Assembly (NCBI RefSeq): GCF_043196875.1
Contig: NZ_JBEBMX010000009.1
Location: 1-64,000 of the forward strand
Length of the DNA: 64,000 nt
Reading direction: 5' to 3'
DNA from: Saccharospirillum sp043196875
GTDB lineage: Bacteria; Pseudomonadota; Gammaproteobacteria; Pseudomonadales; Natronospirillaceae
Part shown: one piece after another, positions 34,301-41,409 of the stretch
How positions within the stretch are numbered: position 1 is the first letter of the stretch
Layout of the letters: each line of letters starts with the position of its first letter
Notes under the pieces: generated by a model
Told to the model about the DNA's origin: nothing
Databases searched by the model: none
Seen by the model: the letters and a program-made list of their open reading frames with translations, nothing else
Made by a program: the position numbers and the translations under genes

Positions 34301-35710
34301 GGTCAGACCTAAATCACGCACATCGACCGAATTGGTGGTGGATGCCAAGGCATTGACAACAATATCGGTATCACCGACTGCCGCACCGGTCGCGGTGATG
34401 GTCAGACGGTTAGCACCAGTAATACTGGCCGCCACGTTCAGACCCGCACCGGTGAATTCGGCGTTAACCGCAGCTACAAAGGCTGCCTGGCTCGCAAAAC
34501 CGCCACCCGGAACCGGCACGCTGATGTTCGTCGGTGTGCCGCCAATGCTGATCACAAAGTCAATATTGGTAGGCGTGGCAGAGCTGTCGAGGAAGGCACC
34601 GCCGCTAGGGAGAGAGTTCATGTCACGACCACCGGTCAAAATGGTCGGGGTCGCGGCGTTCACGACCTCAAGACCCGGCTCGGTGGTGCCAGAAGCCATC
34701 ATGGTGCCGTTCTGGAAGTTCAAATAGTTATCACCAGAAAGGTTACCCACGTTGTCGACGATGCTGACAATGGCGGTGCCATCGGTGGCGTAAACACCCG
34801 ATGTCTGGAACGACAAACCGCCGTAGTCGTTAACCGTGGCTTCGATTTTGCCGCGCAAACCGGAGTCGCCGGTAATGGACGCATTAATGGCGTCAACCAG
34901 GTCGTAAACATCGGTATAAACCTGGGCCGAATCAAACGGCTGAATGGTGCCGGTGACGGTATTGTTGGTTCCCGTGATATTCGGGCCGCGCAATTCGATG
35001 TCCATGGTAAACGAGGCTTCCACCGGAGACGGCTGCCACGGGAACGGCACGCGGGGAATACCACCGATCAGTTCGGCGTTGGTACCGGCTGTGGTCGGTG
35101 AACCCACGGTGTTCAAAACAGTGGCGGTATCTTCAGTCGGGCCGACTTGCGCTGAACCGATGGCCAGACCTTCGGTGGTCAGGATGGTGCCATCTTCCGC
35201 CAGCACCTGAGCACCGGCAGGAACGTTTACCTTGGCGTCCACCTGGTGAGTACCACGTGGCGGCTGGTTGGCTTTGTCGACGCGCAGATCGGTCAGCACA
35301 CCGGTGTTGATGTCACCACCGGCAGTCACACCATAGCCTTGCAGCTTGGCGTCCTGGTTGCTGACGATATAACCCTGTTTATCGATGCCGAAAATACCGG
35401 AACGGGTGTAGGAAATACTGCCGTTGGGATATTCGGTGACGAAGAAGCCTTCGCCGTCGATGGCCATGTCGAGCGCCGAGTTGGTCTGGCTGATGTTGCC
35501 CTGCTCAAACTTCTGGCCGACATTCACCACCTTAACACCGTAACCAACCTTGTCCTGGCCGTAGCCGATAAAGGATGAGGTATAGGCATCGCCAAACTCC
35601 GCACGGCTGGCTTTAAAGCCGGTCGTACTGGCGTTGGCAATGTTATTACCGGTGATCTGTAAGTCCTTGTTGGCGGCCGCGATGCCGCTAAGACCCGTCG
35701 TAAAGCTCAT
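31328..35710 (-). CDS. flgE: Flagellar hook protein FlgE, giant form
   Basis: FlgE polymerises into the hook. The N-terminus (MSFTTGLSGIAAANKDLQITGNNIANASTTGFKASRAEF) and C-terminus (STVDLSEQLVHLIIAQRNYQASSKTIETANAVTQTIINL) are canonical. The usual D2 segment FNPDDSDTYNETRALRIFDSIGNEHEMRFFYVKDA appears only at ~1180, where common FlgE proteins have it near 170. The length is 1460 aa against a usual 390-460. The region ~200-1170 is a string of modules with 'F.L.vDG....i.iPpGsYt..edLv.aIN.qI.....l.G.v.a...nGrLvf......g...d.dI.G...aL..LGL'. There is no frameshift. It follows flgD and is separated from flgF by a long gap. Confidence 0.95.
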   Translation of the reverse strand: MSFTTGLSGIAAANKDLQITGNNIANASTTGFKASRAEFGDAYTSSFIGYGQDKVGYGVKVVNVGQKFEQGNISQTNSALDMAIDGEGFFVTEYPNGSISYTRSGIFGIDKQGYIVSNQDAKLQGYGVTAGGDINTGVLTDLRVDKANQPPRGTHQVDAKVNVPAGAQVLAEDGTILTTEGLAIGSAQVGPTEDTATVLNTVGSPTTAGTNAELIGGIPRVPFPWQPSPVEASFTMDIELRGPNITGTNNTVTGTIQPFDSAQVYTDVYDLVDAINASITGDSGLRGKIEATVNDYGGLSFQTSGVYATDGTAIVSIVDNVGNLSGDNYLNFQNGTMMASGTTEPGLEVVNAATPTILTGGRDMNSLPSGGAFLDSSATPTNIDFVISIGGTPTNISVPVPGGGFASQAAFVAAVNAEFTGAGLNVAASITGANRLTITATGAAVGDTDIVVNALASTTNSVDVRDLGLTTNSTFPPAVTQGLDPNDTLSFSLDGGPAIAMAALTPGVYASVDQLVQEINAQITATAGLTGEIRAINDNGVIVFDRLNNPGAGTADIDVTGTVFALEYFGLDTLDKQLSPSVVAPVPGNDLFANGGSIDLTSDPGQAASLISNTQAELDYNSLTPGTFSTLTSSSTLNFLDNTLPFGDLEAGNSFAFGIAVGSNSATGVTVTVPAGGWPTQAAFVTDLQTAIDGALGANVANVSIDGATNQLIIEAGTVAGVGPNGITITHLAGSTTTTSFDLEVLGLASTSSPAPTLDPGDSTILPNNEFTLSVDGSAFQTIIIPPGSYTEIEDLVAAINQQISTNSILNGEVVASQVNGRLVFERTEIGNFPLDLDINGSVQALQALGMDSATKIEGEDPIDRSNSFRINLTVPLPDEDNRSGSVEISLSEDIRSIDQLAAAINRELAAVSDEDYIGVRARVIQDDAGNEQLILEATVEGEPSQISVSNIRAPGDDLAVEAMYGLLQFAPVAGDYLVLGEAAVTNGYPEQGVVIYNEEADERELVTIPEGSTAGEIAALLSEYEGVDASAETEVRLMSQNYVNSGDMNIYINGQVIEANSLEAMVAEINQYQQTSLNSITAEFDTETGDVILTSSTGIDISVRIESPTVTDSLRVQGVQGSAPVVLGGNADAETNARIGGSVDIILNEGYTMLEPDPYVAGLFNGLGEDAFEPYTINEFNPDDSDTYNETRALRIFDSIGNEHEMRFFYVKDAPDPNRPNSLSTWTVYLQVDGENVGDPNTNLPFPENTQATLASHKLYFNADGTLNKESTGDFLISNWKPIDPDTGKPTGAYIGQPEAQGGALPIPDPNFNSNFAISFDGTTQYGGTFANNNLQQDGYASGRLSDLEIDDAGIIYARYSNGEALKLGQVALASFANTEGLVPVGDTEWVEGFESGDAVIGEPGTASLGTIESASLEDSTVDLSEQLVHLIIAQRNYQASSKTIETANAVTQTIINLR

Positions 35711-35814
35711 CGTATTGCACCTCGCACTGCGCTGTTACAGAGCCAGAACCCGCGTTGCCGCCAAGTTCGTTCCTAGTGTTTCATTCAATTGAGCCGGACC
35801 AGCCGGCCCGGCCA

Positions 35815-36570
35815 TCAATAAGCGCTGTTGATCTGGAGCACGTCTTCCATGGTGATGACTTTGCCAGCACCTGCCAGATTCAGCTGAATTTCACCGGCGC
35901 TGCCGAGGGTGACCGAATCGACGCGTGAACTCATGTTCAACTCAATCTCTTCTTGCACTCCCGCCACGTTGCCGAATATATCGAAGGAGTATTCTCCTTG
36001 CGGATGAGGAATGATGTTGCCGTCCTCATCGGTTTCGAACTTGTCGTAATCGATCTCGACCAGAGCCCCGTTAACCTCCAGGTTGGCGCCATCCCACTTC
36101 ATGGTGGCTGCGCCTGCTGGCAGATTACCCAGAGGTACGTCCTCAATCGTTTCACCCTCAGCATTGGTAATGCGCAAGGTCATGTTGGAGGCACCACGCG
36201 GCACCTCAATCAAGCCGTACACCAGGTCACCATGCTGCAAAATACTGGTGTCCTGGCCGTTAACGGTGACCGAGTTCCCGACCAAAGCCGTCGCCTGCAA
36301 GGCTTGCGATGAGGTAAAGGAGGCCGACATGTTTTCCAGGCTGGAGGACATATTCTCGATGCCTTCCACCGTCGAGAATTGGGCCAGCTGGGCAACGAAC
36401 TCAGCGTTATCCTGCGGATCCAGCGGGTTCTGGTTTTTCAACTGAGTGATCATCAGTTCCAGAAACTCGTTGCGACCCAGCTCATTGCTGTTGGTCTTCT
36501 TTTCTTTCTTATTGCCGATGTCGTATTGGTCCAGCGGTGAGCTGCCTGATACGTTGTTGACATCCGCCAT
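35815..36570 (-). CDS. flgD: Flagellar hook assembly scaffold FlgD
   Basis: FlgD caps the growing hook and is discarded afterwards. The N-terminal export and cap region NSNELGRNEFLELMITQLKNQNPLDPQDNAEFVAQLAQFSTVEGIENM is diagnostic. It is followed by a FlgD Ig-like/Tudor domain (YGLIEVPRGASNMTLRITNAEGETIEDVPLG). The length of 251 aa is near normal (about 220-240), so the hook cap itself is not enlarged although its substrate FlgE is. Confidence 0.96.
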   Translation of the reverse strand: MADVNNVSGSSPLDQYDIGNKKEKKTNSNELGRNEFLELMITQLKNQNPLDPQDNAEFVAQLAQFSTVEGIENMSSSLENMSASFTSSQALQATALVGNSVTVNGQDTSILQHGDLVYGLIEVPRGASNMTLRITNAEGETIEDVPLGNLPAGAATMKWDGANLEVNGALVEIDYDKFETDEDGNIIPHPQGEYSFDIFGNVAGVQEEIELNMSSRVDSVTLGSAGEIQLNLAGAGKVITMEDVLQINSAY

Positions 36571-36615
36571 GGTGAAACCTCGCTGTAAAAAAACCGGCTA
36601 GCGACTAGCTGGTCA

Positions 36616-37059
36616 TTACTGACCCATCGTCAGCGTTTTCTGCATCATCGTTTTGGCTGTATTGAACACCTCAACGTTCACACTGAAACTGCGCGACGCT
36701 GAGATCATGTCAGCCATCTCTTCCACCACATTGACGTTCGGGTAATACACATAACCGTCTTCGTCGGCGAAGGGATGGGTCGGTTCAAAACGGATATCCA
36801 AAGGCGCGTCTTTCTCAACAATGGCGCGCACTTTAACGCCCTCACCGACATCATGTTCCAGATCGACCGGCGCCAGGATGTCGCGCTCGTGCCAGGGCTG
36901 CTGCAATTGCTGGAAGATCGGCTTGCGCGCCCGGTAGGTCTCGTCAATGCTCGAGCTCACGCTCTGGGCGTTGGCCAGGTTGGAGGCGGTGGTATTCAAC
37001 CGCACTGACTGGGCGGTCATACCGGTGCCGGAAATATTAATGACGTTGCTTAATGACAT
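36616..37059 (-). CDS. flgC: Flagellar proximal rod protein FlgC
   Basis: The 147-residue rod protein starts SNVINISGTGMTAQSVRLNTTASNLANAQSVS and ends PNVNVVEEMADMISASRSFSVNVEVFNTAKTMMQKTLTMGQ, both canonical FlgC. The stop of flgB lies two bases from the start of flgC, so the two are coupled. Confidence 0.97.
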   Translation of the reverse strand: MSLSNVINISGTGMTAQSVRLNTTASNLANAQSVSSSIDETYRARKPIFQQLQQPWHERDILAPVDLEHDVGEGVKVRAIVEKDAPLDIRFEPTHPFADEDGYVYYPNVNVVEEMADMISASRSFSVNVEVFNTAKTMMQKTLTMGQ

Positions 37060-37061
37060 CC

Positions 37062-37460
37062 TTATTGCCCTCTCAATGCGCCATCAAGGCCCTTGAACTT
37101 GCGGTTGAGGAAATCAAAACTGGAGTTGTAATCGATGGAGTTCTTGGTGAACTCAGCCTTCTCGACGTTGGGGTCGACGGTGTTGTCATCGATCGACGGC
37201 TGGTATGGGAAGCGGTACAGCAGTTCGCTTTCTTCGCGTACACGGCCGGGAATATGAGCGTTGTCGGTGCGGTTCACTTCCAGGCTTTTGCTGCGCTCGA
37301 CTTCGCCACGCAAAATCGCCTTGAAGTCGATATCACGCGCTTTGAAGTGAGGGGTATCGGCGTTGGCCAGGTTGTTGGCCAATACCTGAGAACGCTCGGC
37401 GCGTACCAGCAGAGCGTTATCGTGAATCCCGAGAGAGTTGTTGAAACCCAGTGCAGACAT
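37062..37460 (-). CDS. flgB: Flagellar proximal rod protein FlgB
   Basis: First rod gene of the flgBCDE unit. The 132 residues include LGIHDNALLVRAERSQVLANNLANADTPHFKARDIDFKAIL and the C-terminal EKAEFTKNSIDYNSSFDFLNRKFKGLDGALRGQ. Its transcription starts from a strong sigma-54 promoter 44 bases upstream. Confidence 0.97.
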   Translation of the reverse strand: MSALGFNNSLGIHDNALLVRAERSQVLANNLANADTPHFKARDIDFKAILRGEVERSKSLEVNRTDNAHIPGRVREESELLYRFPYQPSIDDNTVDPNVEKAEFTKNSIDYNSSFDFLNRKFKGLDGALRGQ

Positions 37461-37503
37461 CGCACACCTCTTTGCCGCTTTTAGTTCAGTTGCAGAACGT
37501 ATT

Positions 37504-37518
37504 GCAAAGCAGGTGCCA
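37504..37518 (-). promoter_or_regulatory. Sigma-54 promoter of the flgB operon
   Basis: On the minus strand TTGGCACCTGCTTTGCAATA contains a perfect GGCAC-N5-TTGC. It is 44 bases before the flgB ATG and after the cheR terminator hairpin. This is the class expected for FlrC/FleR-controlled middle flagellar genes. Confidence 0.85.
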
Positions 37519-37571
37519 ATTTTATTTTTCTTTATTTATCAGTGGGTTAGGCGTTTTCGGAGGGAGCTGGA

Positions 37572-37610
37572 CCGGCATACCGGCAAGGCTTGGCCGTTGC
37601 CGGTATGCCG
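37572..37610 (-). terminator. Long hairpin after cheR
   Basis: CCGGCATACCGGCAA pairs with TTGCCGGTATGCCG across a GC-rich loop, 10 bases past the cheR stop. There is no good T-tract after it on the minus strand, so it may be a Rho-independent terminator of modest strength or an mRNA-stabilising structure. Confidence 0.5.
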
Positions 37611-37620
37611 CTTGATGGGA

Positions 37621-38445
37621 TCAGCGTTTGCGGTAAATGATGCCCGGCCGGCAATGCACCATTTCGTACAGATCGCCCAGGCCGTTCACCGCTTCGGAAG
37701 CGCCCACCATCAGGTAGCCGCCTGGATTCAAAGTGGCGTGGATGCGGGTCAGGATGTCGCGCTTGAGGTCGGCGGTGAAATAGATCAATACATTACGGCA
37801 GAAGACGATGTCGAACTTGCCCAACAGAGCGTAACTGTCCTGCAGATTGATAGCGCGAAACTCAACGCGCTGGGCAATCGGCGCTTTGACTTTCCAGCGT
37901 CCGGCCGGAGTTTCTTCAAAGTGACGCTTCAATCGTTCCGGGTCCAGACCACGACCAATGGCCAGCATGGCGTATTCCGCCGACTTGGCGGCGTCCAGCG
38001 CAGTGGCCGAAATATCGGTGGCGATGATCTTTTCGCCGGCACTGAACACCCGGTTCTTCTGCTTATACTCTTCGATCATCATCGACATCGAATAGGGCTC
38101 CTGCCCCGTCGAGCAGGCAGCCGACCAGATGCGCAGCGGACGACTCGTCTTCTGCTGGAAAAACTCAGGCAGCAACTGTTCTTCCAGAATACGGAATGGG
38201 TGGATGTCCCGAAACCAAAGGGTTTCGTTGGTGGTCATGGCGTCGATCACGGCCGAACGAAGCGACTGCCCGCCCGGCTTGGACATGGCAGACACCAGTT
38301 CGGTCAGATTATTGATGGCCGCTTCTTGCAGTATTTTTCGCAAACGACTGGAAACGAGATACTGTTTACTGGCCCCCAGACAAATACCACTGTGCTGTTC
38401 GAGGTAATCACAGAAGGCTTCATAGCCCTGGTTAACGTCAACCAT
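37621..38445 (-). CDS. cheR: Chemotaxis protein methyltransferase CheR
   Basis: CheR methylates glutamates of chemoreceptors using SAM. It has an N-terminal helical domain (~1-70) and the class I methyltransferase domain (LRIWSAACSTGQEPYSMSMMIEE, IIATDISATALDAA, FDIVFCRNVLIYF, GGYLMVGASEAV). Its 274 residues are the usual length. There is no C-terminal NWETF-binding beta-subdomain change visible. It lies between cheV and flgB, as in Vibrio and Pseudomonas polar flagellar clusters. Confidence 0.95.
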   Translation of the reverse strand: MVDVNQGYEAFCDYLEQHSGICLGASKQYLVSSRLRKILQEAAINNLTELVSAMSKPGGQSLRSAVIDAMTTNETLWFRDIHPFRILEEQLLPEFFQQKTSRPLRIWSAACSTGQEPYSMSMMIEEYKQKNRVFSAGEKIIATDISATALDAAKSAEYAMLAIGRGLDPERLKRHFEETPAGRWKVKAPIAQRVEFRAINLQDSYALLGKFDIVFCRNVLIYFTADLKRDILTRIHATLNPGGYLMVGASEAVNGLGDLYEMVHCRPGIIYRKR

Positions 38446-38518
38446 TAAAGCCTCAGCTCCTTCATTGCAGTCGTGGGCCGATCAATAATCAGCCTTCCCG
38501 GCTGATGGTTGCACCGCT

Positions 38519-39475
38519 TCATAACTCTCCTTCAACGGCAGGTAATTCGCCACCCAGATTGGTCACCCGTTCGATGACCAACTGAGCCAGCATATCCGGC
38601 TGGAATTTGGCGAGAAATTCGTTAGCACCCACCTTTTGCACCATGCTCTTGTTGAATACACCACTTAAGGAAGTATGCAAAAGGATATAGAGGCCTTTGA
38701 GTTTATCATGAGCGCGGATGTGGGTCGTCAGCGTATAGCCATCCATTTCCGGCATTTCAATATCGGAGATGACAATGGGGTAGCGCTCAACCGGGTCCAC
38801 GCCTTCATCCACTAGACCCAGCAGATGATCCAGCGCTTCGCGACCATCGTTCAGAGCCACCACCGTCAGGCCGACCTGCTCCAGTGTCTTGGTCATCTGC
38901 TTACGGGCAATCTTGGAGTCATCGACGATCAACACCTGCTTGGAAACCGCGGCACTGGTGGCTGCTTCGGTAATGATACCCTCGCTGATGTCTTCTTTCA
39001 TCGGTGACACATCGGCCAGGATGCGTTCCACATCGATGATCTCAACCAGGTTATCTTCGTGTCGCGTTACCGCCGTCAGAAAATGCTCGTGACCCGAGCC
39101 TTTGGGCGGCGGCTGCACCTCTTCCCAGTTGATGTTAATGATGCGCTCTACACCGCGCACCATAAAACCCTGATTGCGCATGTTGTATTCAGTGATGATG
39201 GTGAGCTTATTGTGAATGTCGGTCAGCGGTGCCTGGCCGATGGCCAGACTCAAATCCAGAATTGGAATGGTACCGCCGCGCACATGCGCCACACCTTTAA
39301 CCACCGATTTACTCTGCGGCATCTGCGTCAAGGGCGGACACTGCAGAACCTCTTTCACCTTAAATACGTTGATGCCATACAGTTGATCGCCGCTGAGCCG
39401 AAACAACAGCAATTCCAGTCGGTTCTTACCCACCAGCTGCGTCCGCTGGTTAACACTATCAAGCACTCCGGCCAT
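38519..39475 (-). CDS. cheV: Chemotaxis coupling protein CheV
   Basis: CheV combines a CheW-like coupling domain (~15-165; LLLFRLSGDQLYGINVFKVKEVL, GVAHVRGGTIPILDLSLAIG) with a response-regulator receiver (~185-318; VLIVDDSKIARKQM, phosphoacceptor Asp in PIVISDIEMPEMDG). It links receptors to CheA in a phosphorylation-dependent way. I choose the ATG at 39475 (MAGVLDS) because the SD CGGAG is 6 bases before it, whereas the ATG two codons earlier is adjacent to the SD. Confidence 0.95.
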   Translation of the reverse strand: MAGVLDSVNQRTQLVGKNRLELLLFRLSGDQLYGINVFKVKEVLQCPPLTQMPQSKSVVKGVAHVRGGTIPILDLSLAIGQAPLTDIHNKLTIITEYNMRNQGFMVRGVERIININWEEVQPPPKGSGHEHFLTAVTRHEDNLVEIIDVERILADVSPMKEDISEGIITEAATSAAVSKQVLIVDDSKIARKQMTKTLEQVGLTVVALNDGREALDHLLGLVDEGVDPVERYPIVISDIEMPEMDGYTLTTHIRAHDKLKGLYILLHTSLSGVFNKSMVQKVGANEFLAKFQPDMLAQLVIERVTNLGGELPAVEGEL

Positions 39476-39524
39476 GGCCATCTCCGTCTAGCTAGATGCA
39501 GTGACTGGTTACCTCAAACAACCA

Positions 39525-39538
39525 GGCACAGCCTTTGC
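39525..39538 (+). promoter_or_regulatory. Sigma-54 promoter, probably for flgA
   Basis: GGCAC-AGCCT-TTGC is a perfect sigma-54 core on the plus strand, in the cheV-flgA intergenic region. The leader to flgA would be about 130 nt. Confidence 0.7.
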
Positions 39539-39677
39539 AGTAACCTTCAACAAGCCCTGAAGGTGTCAAAACACCGACACTCAGGTCGTTAACAAATGGG
39601 ATTGCAGTGCTGCTCAGTACCCGCCTGCAGGCCCCTTTGGCAGTAAGCATAGACGGCTATCGGCACAGGACAACTGA

Positions 39678-40406
39678 ATGCAATCATTACCCAGGCTATC
39701 GGCCCGTATCGGCCAATGCTTAATGCCTTTACTGCTCAGTGCAGTGACGGTACAGGCGGCGCAGCCGACGGCACAGGCGCAGATCACCAGTGCCCTGAAT
39801 GCCGCCCTGATTGAAAGACTGGCGCAGCAGCATCCCGATCTGGATGCACAAAACAGGCAGTTTGATTTTCAACTGCAGGCCGTTGCCGGCAATTTGACGC
39901 CCTGCACGTCCGCCATCGAGGTGGATTGGCGCGGCCAGGATCTGAGCAGCCGGCTGACCCCCAAAGTCAGTTGCGCCAACGAAGGCTGGCAACTTTATGT
40001 ACCGGTCAGCGTCGCCATTCATCTGCCGGTGGTGGTCACCGCCGGCAACCTGAATCGCGGCCACCGTCTAACAGCGACCGATTTGCGCCTGCAGAATACG
40101 GATATTGCCAGCCTGCGCCAGGGTTATTTTGAAACAACGGATAATCTGATCGGTTATCAACTGGCGCGCAGCGTCAACAGTGGCCAGGTGATCACGCCCT
40201 ATATCGCCGAACCACCGATGCTGGTCGACCGTGGTGACCGGGTTTATATCCTCTCGCACAGTGGACTCCTGTCGGTACGCACTTTGGGAGAAGCGCTGCG
40301 AGAAGGACGTGCCGGCGAGCAAATACCAGTACGAAACCTGCGTTCCGGTGAAACCGTGCATGCCTATATCAAGGAGCGCGGCGTGGTGGAAACCAGCAGC
40401 CGTTAA
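39678..40406 (+). CDS. flgA: P-ring assembly chaperone FlgA
   Basis: FlgA is a periplasmic chaperone for FlgI. The 242-residue precursor has a signal peptide ending near TVQAAQP, an N-terminal region with two cysteines (TPCTSAIEVDW, KVSCANEGW), and a C-terminal SAF domain (VVVTAGNLNRGHRLTATDLRL, ARSVNSGQVITPYIAEPPMLVDRGDRVYI, LREGRAGEQIPVRNLRSGETVHAYI). The place, divergent from cheV and before flgM, is the standard order. Confidence 0.94.
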   Translation: MQSLPRLSARIGQCLMPLLLSAVTVQAAQPTAQAQITSALNAALIERLAQQHPDLDAQNRQFDFQLQAVAGNLTPCTSAIEVDWRGQDLSSRLTPKVSCANEGWQLYVPVSVAIHLPVVVTAGNLNRGHRLTATDLRLQNTDIASLRQGYFETTDNLIGYQLARSVNSGQVITPYIAEPPMLVDRGDRVYILSHSGLLSVRTLGEALREGRAGEQIPVRNLRSGETVHAYIKERGVVETSSR

Positions 40407-40480
40407 CGACCCTAGGACGATAAACAGCGTGTAAAACGCTAACATTTGGGGAAATAACGGAAATTTGTCACAATTGGGAC

Positions 40481-40507
40481 TAAAGTTCCTGGAGTGACAG
40501 CCGTTAA
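40481..40507 (+). promoter_or_regulatory. Sigma-28 (FliA) promoter of flgM
   Basis: TAAAGTTC, 11 nt, GCCGTTAA matches the FliA consensus at 7/8 and 7/8 positions with exact spacing, 36 bases before the flgM ATG. It lets FliA boost its own anti-sigma factor. Confidence 0.85.
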
Positions 40508-40543
40508 CCCCTCCAGAAAATTCTATTTTCAGCGAGGTTAGAC

Positions 40544-40855
40544 ATGGCCATGAATATCAACGGCCTTACACCCGGCCAAACGGGCACCGCCAAAACCCGC
40601 CAGAATGATGGCGCAGGTGACGTCGGCACCCCGGCTGCACAAAAAAGTGGAACGGAATCTGCTAGTGATAGCGATGTGGTTCAGCTTTCCGATCGAGCCC
40701 GCATCCTGAAGTCGGCTGGAGACACCATCAGCCAGATGCCGGAAATTGATCAGGAAAAAGTAGACCGCATTCGCAGCGCCATCGAAGGTGGCGACTATAA
40801 GATTGACCACGAGAAACTGGCGGCCGCCTTTAGACGCTTTGAATCCGAGCTCTGA
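40544..40855 (+). CDS. flgM: Anti-sigma-28 factor FlgM
   Basis: FlgM holds FliA inactive until it is exported through the finished hook-basal body. The 103-residue protein has the disordered, polar N-terminal half and the conserved C-terminal binding helices (DVVQLSDRARILKSAGDTISQMPEIDQEKVDRIRSAIEGGDYKIDHEKLAAAFRRFE). It is preceded by a FliA promoter and followed 41 bases later by flgN. Confidence 0.95.
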   Translation: MAMNINGLTPGQTGTAKTRQNDGAGDVGTPAAQKSGTESASDSDVVQLSDRARILKSAGDTISQMPEIDQEKVDRIRSAIEGGDYKIDHEKLAAAFRRFESEL

Positions 40856-40896
40856 GGGTATCAAGGTTAAGGGCGTCGCTGGGGAGGCTCGGCGAC

Positions 40897-41388
40897 ATGA
40901 CCATCGACACTACCACCCTGACCCGTCTGGACGCGGCCCTGCGCGATGCCCAGACAGCCAGCGATGCCTTCAAGCCACTGCTTGAAGAAGAACTGGCGGC
41001 TTTGAAGTCTGCCGATATTTCGGCGCTCCAGGAGCTGATTGAACGCAAACGCCAACAGACCGAAGCGCTGTTGAGCGCGTCTCAGACACTGCTGCAGTGG
41101 TGCGCTGAGCAGAACATTGATCCCGACTTCGCCTCCTTCGAGGCCTGGACACAAAACCTGGCCCAGGCCGACCGCGAAAGCTGGCAAAACCGCTGGCGTG
41201 AACTGCGGCAAAGCTTGACCGTCAACGACCAGCGCAGTGCCGTCAACCGGCAGGTCCTGGCCACCCTGTCCAGCCGCAAGCAAGCGCAGATGACCATTTT
41301 GCGCAATCTGCTGGCCCCCACCGAAACCTATTCCGCCGATGGCCAGAGCAATACCAGCCAGCCCAGCGGCTGGGTTGATCGCGTCTAA
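40897..41388 (+). CDS. flgN: Flagellar export chaperone FlgN
   Basis: FlgN binds FlgK and FlgL before export. The 163-residue helical protein fits the family: LTRLDAALRDAQTASDAFKPLLEEELAALKSADISALQELIERKRQQTEALLSA, and a later LRQSLTVNDQRSAVNRQVL. Its clients here include the unusually large FlgK. SD GGGGAGG lies a little far upstream. It probably shares a transcript with flgM. Confidence 0.9.
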   Translation: MTIDTTTLTRLDAALRDAQTASDAFKPLLEEELAALKSADISALQELIERKRQQTEALLSASQTLLQWCAEQNIDPDFASFEAWTQNLAQADRESWQNRWRELRQSLTVNDQRSAVNRQVLATLSSRKQAQMTILRNLLAPTETYSADGQSNTSQPSGWVDRV

Positions 41389-41409
41389 AATACGGAGCTG
41401 TAGACCGCC

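Noticed and set aside
31328..35710. Giant flgE as an assembly artefact or fusion of two genes
   Set aside because: One continuous frame with normal N- and C-terminal FlgE domains and no internal start-stop signals; FliD, FlgK and flagellin are enlarged in the same way.
39657..39683. GCCGATAG on the minus strand as a FliA -10 for cheV
   Set aside because: No acceptable -35 (TTGCATTC) at 11 nt and it overlaps the flgA start.
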